Position numbers and translations under genes: made by a program. Source: Pyrocephalus nanus (taxonomy: Eukaryota > Chordata > Aves > Passeriformes > Tyrannidae). Taken from it: a stretch of 64,000 bases of DNA. Positions 58,401-64,000 of this stretch are shown here, piece after piece. Positions within the stretch are counted from its first letter, which is position 1; each line of letters begins with the position of its first letter. Below the pieces are notes generated by a model that had not been told where the DNA came from, ran no database searches, and saw only the letters and a program-made list of their open reading frames with translations. The stretch is from contig CM076268.1 in the NCBI GenBank assembly GCA_038380795.1, positions 1,351,501 through 1,415,500 of the forward strand. Direction: 5' to 3'.

Positions 58401-61400
58401 AAGAGCAGAATGAACTCTATGTTAAAAGATGTTTGCTTTCTGCATTATAAGGTATAACTGACACTAATTCTAGGGGGAAGTTATGTTGGTTTTAAGGGAA
58501 AAGAAAGGTAATTACAAATAACTGTATGCAAAGCCAGATGAGATTGGCTGGATTTTTAGGAAAATGTATCTTAATCCCTTGATCTGACAGTTGCCTGGCA
58601 GTCAGATCAGGAAAAGAAAGTCAGTGGGCCTTTTTTTTTTTTCCATCTCTGTGAGGTGGGAAATACACATCCTACTGCAGGGATGGAAAATGAACAAACA
58701 AGTCTGCTGGGCAGGGTGACAATCACAGACAGGTTCTCATCCTGAGAAATGGCACACGGTCAGGGCACCCTTGGTTTCTGGTGATGGGAGTGTCCCAGGC
58801 TCTGCCTGAGTCTCCTCTGGGTCTCATGGAGGGGTTTATTTTGTGTGCTGTGTTCCTCACAGCTGTCACCCCGAGACCTAAACAAAGCTGGAGCCTTGCC
58901 ATCCCACTGCTGTGGAAAAACAGGAGTAAAATGTTTGTGGGCAAATAGTTTGAGGTCTGAGGCAATGAGAAAATAACCAGTGGAGGAGAGGGGTGGAATC
59001 TGTCCAAGCATCTATAGATCTGTGCTATGTGTGCACATAGGCATGCTTTGTTTGCACAGAGGAGGAGCAGATGCATTGTAAATATTGTCTCTTTCCTGTT
59101 TTTTATTTGTTTTCTAATGTTCTTATAATTCAGTGGCTTGAAACCACGGCAGAGCAAGGTGTACATTGTCCTCTCTTCTCTTCAAATCTCAAGGCATTCC
59201 TTGACATTCTTGTTTTGGACCAGAGTTTCTTCCTCACCCTCCCTGCTCCCCAAACAGGGAATGGAATTGCATTTCCCCCATTTTGGACTACAGGCACTTC
59301 CAGATCCTGGAGAGCTTTCCCAGAATTGACAAATCCATGTGTGTCTTGGGGCTACACAGCTAATTGCCACTTTCTAAAGCTTCTCTTCCTCTTGTAAAGA
59401 GTGAGGCTGTGGTCAGGCTGTAAAACAGCAGCTTGAGCAAACATGTTTGAAGCTTGTGATGTGCACAGGAGCTGCCTATAGAAACGTACTTGAGGAAGAC
59501 ACAGGTTTCCAAAAATCAGGGTAATTTATTTGGGATGCTTTCTCAACTCTAACCCAGCAAGGTTGGCACTGGTGACCCCTCAGCCCTGAACAATTTCCCT
59601 GTGGCCAGTTCAATAAAGGCAGACCTGGACATGGGCAAAAACTGGTTTTATGGGTGACAAAGACATGGCATGTAGCACACGTGGAAGCCATCACATATAG
59701 GAAATGTGGAGCTACAGACCAATGAAGAAAGGGTGAAGGTGTAAAACAAACATATAAAACATATTTGTCAGCAAACATATAAAAATGCACAAAACAAGTG
59801 CATCCTAGCGTGAGGAAGAAGAAAACATCAACATGAACGTTACATTTCTTTTTGGGGAGGACTCTGGGTGATGGGGGTTCACTGAAACATCCCCAAATGC
59901 CAGAATGAAACCTCTGGCCTTGGGACGCAGGCTGAGGAAGGGAGAGGATAGCACCAGGAAACAGAGTAGAAACTAAGTGTGTATGTAGCAGTTCTCACCA
60001 TGCTAATATTAATTCTTTTTCTGCAAGTAAAATAATTTAAAAAAAAGTAGATCTTGACTTATACTGATTAGAGTCTCAAGACTTCAGTTGTTCTAACGAT
60101 AAATACTTGGCCTTTTGTGTATATATGAATATATACACATACATTTATGAATATGATGTGCTTCCTCCTTACTGATAAAACAAGATTTTCAGTGCAAAAC
60201 CCCACCTATTGTGCTGGTAAGTGTGAGCTGGGCAATCTGCTTGTGCTCTCATGCCAGATAGGTTGAATGTCCCCCACCCTAGAGGCAAGTTTGCTCGAGG
60301 TCAGGTGGCACAGGGGGAGAGGGAAGCGTGACAGCCATGGAAAAAACACGTGCTGGGAAATGGAGATCCGTCCACACTTGCTGCCCATGGTTCTGCTGTG
60401 CCTCAGGTTCTCACTTTCCCACCAAGTCTCCTGCAGCTAAACAGAAAGTGGCTCAGGCTGGGAGTCAAGGAGTGGTTGTGCATCAGCAGCATCAGGTTTC
60501 TATGCTGCAGGCAGGTGAGGGTTGCAAAGCCAGCTCTCTTTGGAACACCTGTGAACTGGTCACAGTTTTCTAACTCCTTCTCTAAAGAATCTTGTGTCAG
60601 TCATGGAGATGATTGCAGCTGTGGGTGAGACAGGTGGAGATGGCATCTCATACACTGGATCTCGAGGAGACTATCTGCATCCTCTGAGGTAGCAGAACTT
60701 GGTGGAGCTTGACCAGACTGGTGGGGTTTTCTGGGAGAGCAGGTCAGATAAGAACCAATCTCCTTCCAAAGCGATTGAAGGGTTCCCTTTGGCTTCAATG
60801 CACATTCCTCTCACCTCTTCAGAGCAGGCCTCCTCTCTGAGGGCAGCAGTTTGTTTTTAGGATTTTTGCTACATCCTGCACTGGCAGATGTTGAGGCCCA
60901 CAGTGACTTTTCTTCACTTACGAAGTTGAATGTTAAAAGGAAATAACAATTCTTGTTCTTGGGGCTTTAAAACACCCTTTAATGCAGGAGGAGAAGGTCG
61001 GGTACATTTAATGCATTTCATCTACAAGGAGTGCTTTTAAATGATGACTACATTGGAAATGTTTCCTAAAAATAAGGTAGAGTGCACTGGATACTTACCA
61101 ACAAATAAAACTGCAAATGAAAGAGGCGCTGGTTTGAGATTTATCTCTGAAAATTACTGAAGTGTTTACAGAAAGCTTTTGTCAGGTAATTTGCATATTC
61201 ATGAGTAATTTCTCCAGTTGCTGTATTTAGGTGATAATGCCATTCTTAATACTGTAATTAAAAATTTTTGATCTAGGTTATACCTCAGTTGTTTGCTCAG
61301 GTGCACCAAAACAATTGGTGTTTTGTTTACTTGTTGGTTTAAATACAGCTATTACATGTAAGACATCAGTTGTAAGAAAAATTGTCATACCTGGACAAAT

Positions 61401-64000
61401 TTCTGGAAGGACCCCCTATTTTGTTAGACTCTTGACACTGTCATTTGAGAACCCCACAGCAAATGTCCCTGGCTGGTAATCCCATGCTTGGGACCACAGG
61501 CTGCTGTCCTCTGGCTGGGACATGGAAATTTTATTCCATGGGCAGCACTGAAGCAAATGGGATTCCAGTTTAGAACAACTGTAGAAAGCTGTGAAATTTC
61601 CCATGTGCAATTTCTTTTTAGAAAAGGTTTCTGCTTTCTCACATATTAGTTATTATTTCAGGGAAATATTTTACTGAGACTCAGATATTTAGCTCTCCAC
61701 CTGCATCAGCTGGTGTCAAGTTATATGACTTTATAATAATGTAGAAATCCAAATGATGAAGCCAAGATGATGCATTTTGACCTTATCAAATTGCAGGATT
61801 CCAGACCAGTCAAACCTGAATTACCATTTTTAGTGAAAATGTTGACAAATTGTGTACCTTCTCGTGGAACACTTGAGTTTAATGGAAGCATCATTTCCCA
61901 GTGGGAAAAGATGCCATCAAACAAAATGTCAAGAGCTGCTGGGCTGCAGAACATGCTAGTGGACAATGGGAGGAGAGGAAAAAGAAGACACATGTCACTG
62001 ACACAAACACACACAGTTGATGAAATCAGTTTCAATTTACTCAAGTTGCTCTAGCATCACTTTCAATTACACATGCCAAGGAGAAAGCTGCAGCATCCAG
62101 CTGTGGGAATCAACAAGACAATTGCACGGCAGTCGTGAAAAGAACAGTCAGCAGAGGAATGATTTGCATTTGCTTTTCTTGACAGCTGATATTTTCCTGA
62201 TAAATTGCTGCCCTTTGTTGTTCTAGTTGCTTTGAAGAATCAACCCACTCAAGGGGGTGGTGGCTGTGCCTGCATTCCTGGCTTTCCATCAGCTGGCACA
62301 GGTTGGGGAGGAAAACAGGAGACTGAGACAGGAGGAGGAGGAGGTTGGAGACCATGAGGTAGAGATGAAGTTGGCACAGTGATTAAAGATGCCCTGTGGA
62401 CAGGGTGCTGCTCCAGTGGTGGTGTTGTCCAGAGCTGTGACTGCTCAGTTGGGATCATTCATCATCAGGGGATTCAGGGCAGGTTGATGGTAGGGGAGAG
62501 ACTTCTGTGGCTTGACATGAGGTGGTGACCATCAAAACAAGGAGGCCTGGGAGGCTGCTGAGAGAGGCAGAGGAACTGTGACGTGAGATATCGTCTGCCT
62601 GTGGAGTGTGGGCTTGTGCCAGGGAGAGAGGAGGGTGAGAGACTGTCCAGGCAATTCCCATTTCAACTCTAAACGGCGTCTGCAGCCATGCCCTGGGATT
62701 TCCTTCCTTAGGAGGTGGAGGGAACCTTTGGCAGCAAGAAATGCCAAAGGTGCCCGTATCAAAGATGCAAAATTGTTCCCCCGGGATTTCCCTTCAGTGG
62801 GGTCATATTGTTGTTAAATGGATTGTTAAATAGGATTTAAATAGCTTATTAAATGGGGTCCCCAGCTGGGTGGCTCTTAGTGGGCAGACTGTTCCAATTA
62901 TTCTGGCTTTGCCCTCTTCCTGCAGCAGCCCTGCCCTTTCTAATGCCAATATTTCAGCAAAATTCATTTTTGCAAGAATGTTATTCTAGCCTAGGATCTG
63001 GGCCAGGCCTTTATTTCTGTTAATTACAGATCAGTCATTCTTTTTCTTTCCTAAATGTTGAAAAAAACGTGTTTTATGTGCGAGAATGGCTGATAAGTGA
63101 TACACCCACAGGAACATTATATTTTTCTAACATCCGCCTCTGTGTTCCTTCTCTAATTTGCCTGCCACTGTCTTTGTTGAGGATCTGTCTCCTTCCCCCA
63201 GCACTGTTCCCTGCCTTTTAGATATTTCCTTTTCTTCAGCCGCCCTTAATCCCTACCACTGCCACATCACAGTTTATTGGTTTTTAGTGAGAATTTGAGT
63301 GTGAATTCTCTCTTTATTTCAGGCATTCTTTGTAAATCTGCACTAGATGTTTAATGGTAAGGCCTCCCCCACCTTTCTGCTTCATGAGTGGGCTCCTGGA
63401 GAGTAGTGATGGTCCTGGTGGGACCAGGGCAGAGCCAGCAGTGACAGACCAGGAGCACCAAAAATACCATCTAGCCCCTTTCAATAGGTGATCCTATTCT
63501 TAAAGCCTGGTCAAGGTGCTTTTTATGAAGCATCTTCAGGATGTCTCTTGTTTCTTTCCAAACATCATCTTTGGTCATTGAATGAGACTTTTGTGAAAGC
63601 TGAAGTTGGCACTTGGGATTCCTACATTGCCCTCAGGCAATAGCAGGGTGATGAAATGATGGTTTGCCACTCTCAACTGGTGAAGATGGATGGTCCTGGC
63701 TCATCCAGTCCTCCTGAGTAGGATCCTTGAGGTCTGGGCAGCATTTCTGTAGGCAGAGAGTCCGAATCCCTTCCTTTGTCCCCGAGGTTTGATCCTCACA
63801 GCACGGCAGGCGCCACACGCAGGGGCTGCACTCCCACTCTCCGTGTCTGCAGTGCCTGCTGCCCTTTCCCTGGCACTGTGTGTGTGTGTTTTGGTGTGTG
63901 GGCTCTCCCAAGTGTGTGCCTTTGGCTCAGGAATGCTGTGCCAGAACCCCAGCAGGTGCTGAGGGCAGTGCCATAGGTAAAAGATTGCCTTTGCCTGGGT

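Larger units (their letters stand above)
26201..64000 (+). other. GRK5: GRK5 intron 1 (5' part), no coding exon recognised
   Basis: More than 37.8 kb downstream of the exon 1 donor, without any segment matching GRK5 exon 2 or another known protein. Human GRK5 also has a very large first intron. Contents I can name are simple repeats, CR1 at 29548-29815, a possible old CR1 at 36980-37160, a minisatellite at 48894-49040 and a CpG-rich patch to about 49450. Between these marks (27500-29547, 29816-36900, 37200-48700, 49460-64000) I see only non-repetitive, AT-moderate DNA with scattered homopolymers. Confidence 0.8.

Noticed and set aside
26201..64000. GRK5 exon 2 (the basic GKSKKWKEIL-type segment)
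   Set aside because: No in-frame match with splice sites was seen; the TTGGAAAGAAAGG near 34950 encodes SWKERM and does not fit.
1..64000. tRNA, rRNA and snoRNA genes
   Set aside because: No tRNA B-box with a plausible cloverleaf and no rRNA-like sequence was noticed. A tRNAscan/Rfam run would be needed to exclude small ncRNAs.

Overview
This window is nuclear DNA from a vertebrate, almost certainly a bird. It has interrupted genes with GT-AG introns, CpG islands at gene starts, and several 3' fragments of CR1, the LINE family typical of birds. The CR1 subtype (an antisense copy at 29.5 kb reading 'gaatggtttgggttggaaag') and the gene order suit a neoavian, perhaps a passerine; the species is inference. 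The gene order matches human 10q26 (SFXN4-PRDX3-GRK5).

Layout. 1-4.97 kb: no recognisable coding exon; probably the intergenic or 3'-flanking zone of the upstream neighbour (DENND10 by synteny, not demonstrated). 4.98-12.73 kb, minus strand: complete SFXN4 (sideroflexin 4) in 14 coding exons, 319 aa, rebuilt with every splice phase agreeing. 12.73-13.36 kb: a short gap holding the SFXN4 promoter, a CR1 remnant and a nearly perfect 37-bp inverted repeat. 13.36-18.22 kb, minus strand: complete PRDX3 (mitochondrial peroxiredoxin 3) in 7 coding exons, 237 aa, with both catalytic cysteines and the GGLG/YF motifs. 18.36-19.5 kb: a 23-bp minisatellite and two CR1 remnants upstream of PRDX3. 19.5-25.4 kb: mostly featureless intergenic DNA with one intriguing minus-strand ORF carrying a signal-peptide-like start (23756-24076). 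25.4-27.5 kb: a large CpG island with GRK5 exon 1 on the plus strand (26149-26200). 26.2-64.0 kb: all GRK5 intron 1 as far as I can see. It is non-coding apart from simple repeats, a CR1 copy, a C-rich minisatellite and a second, 'orphan' CpG island near 48.9-49.45 kb.

How the genes relate. SFXN4 and PRDX3 are tandem genes for mitochondrial proteins (complex I/iron-sulfur biogenesis and H2O2 removal). They are separated by only about 0.6 kb, so the SFXN4 promoter lies just past the PRDX3 poly(A) site. GRK5 (a GPCR kinase) is divergent from PRDX3. I found no new multi-gene system. The most unusual items are local DNA structures: the SFXN4 leader hairpin, a triplicated PRDX3 splice junction that leaves an in-frame alternative acceptor, promoter minisatellites, and the intronic CpG island. 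All calls come from reading the sequence and remembered family sequences; no database search was run.
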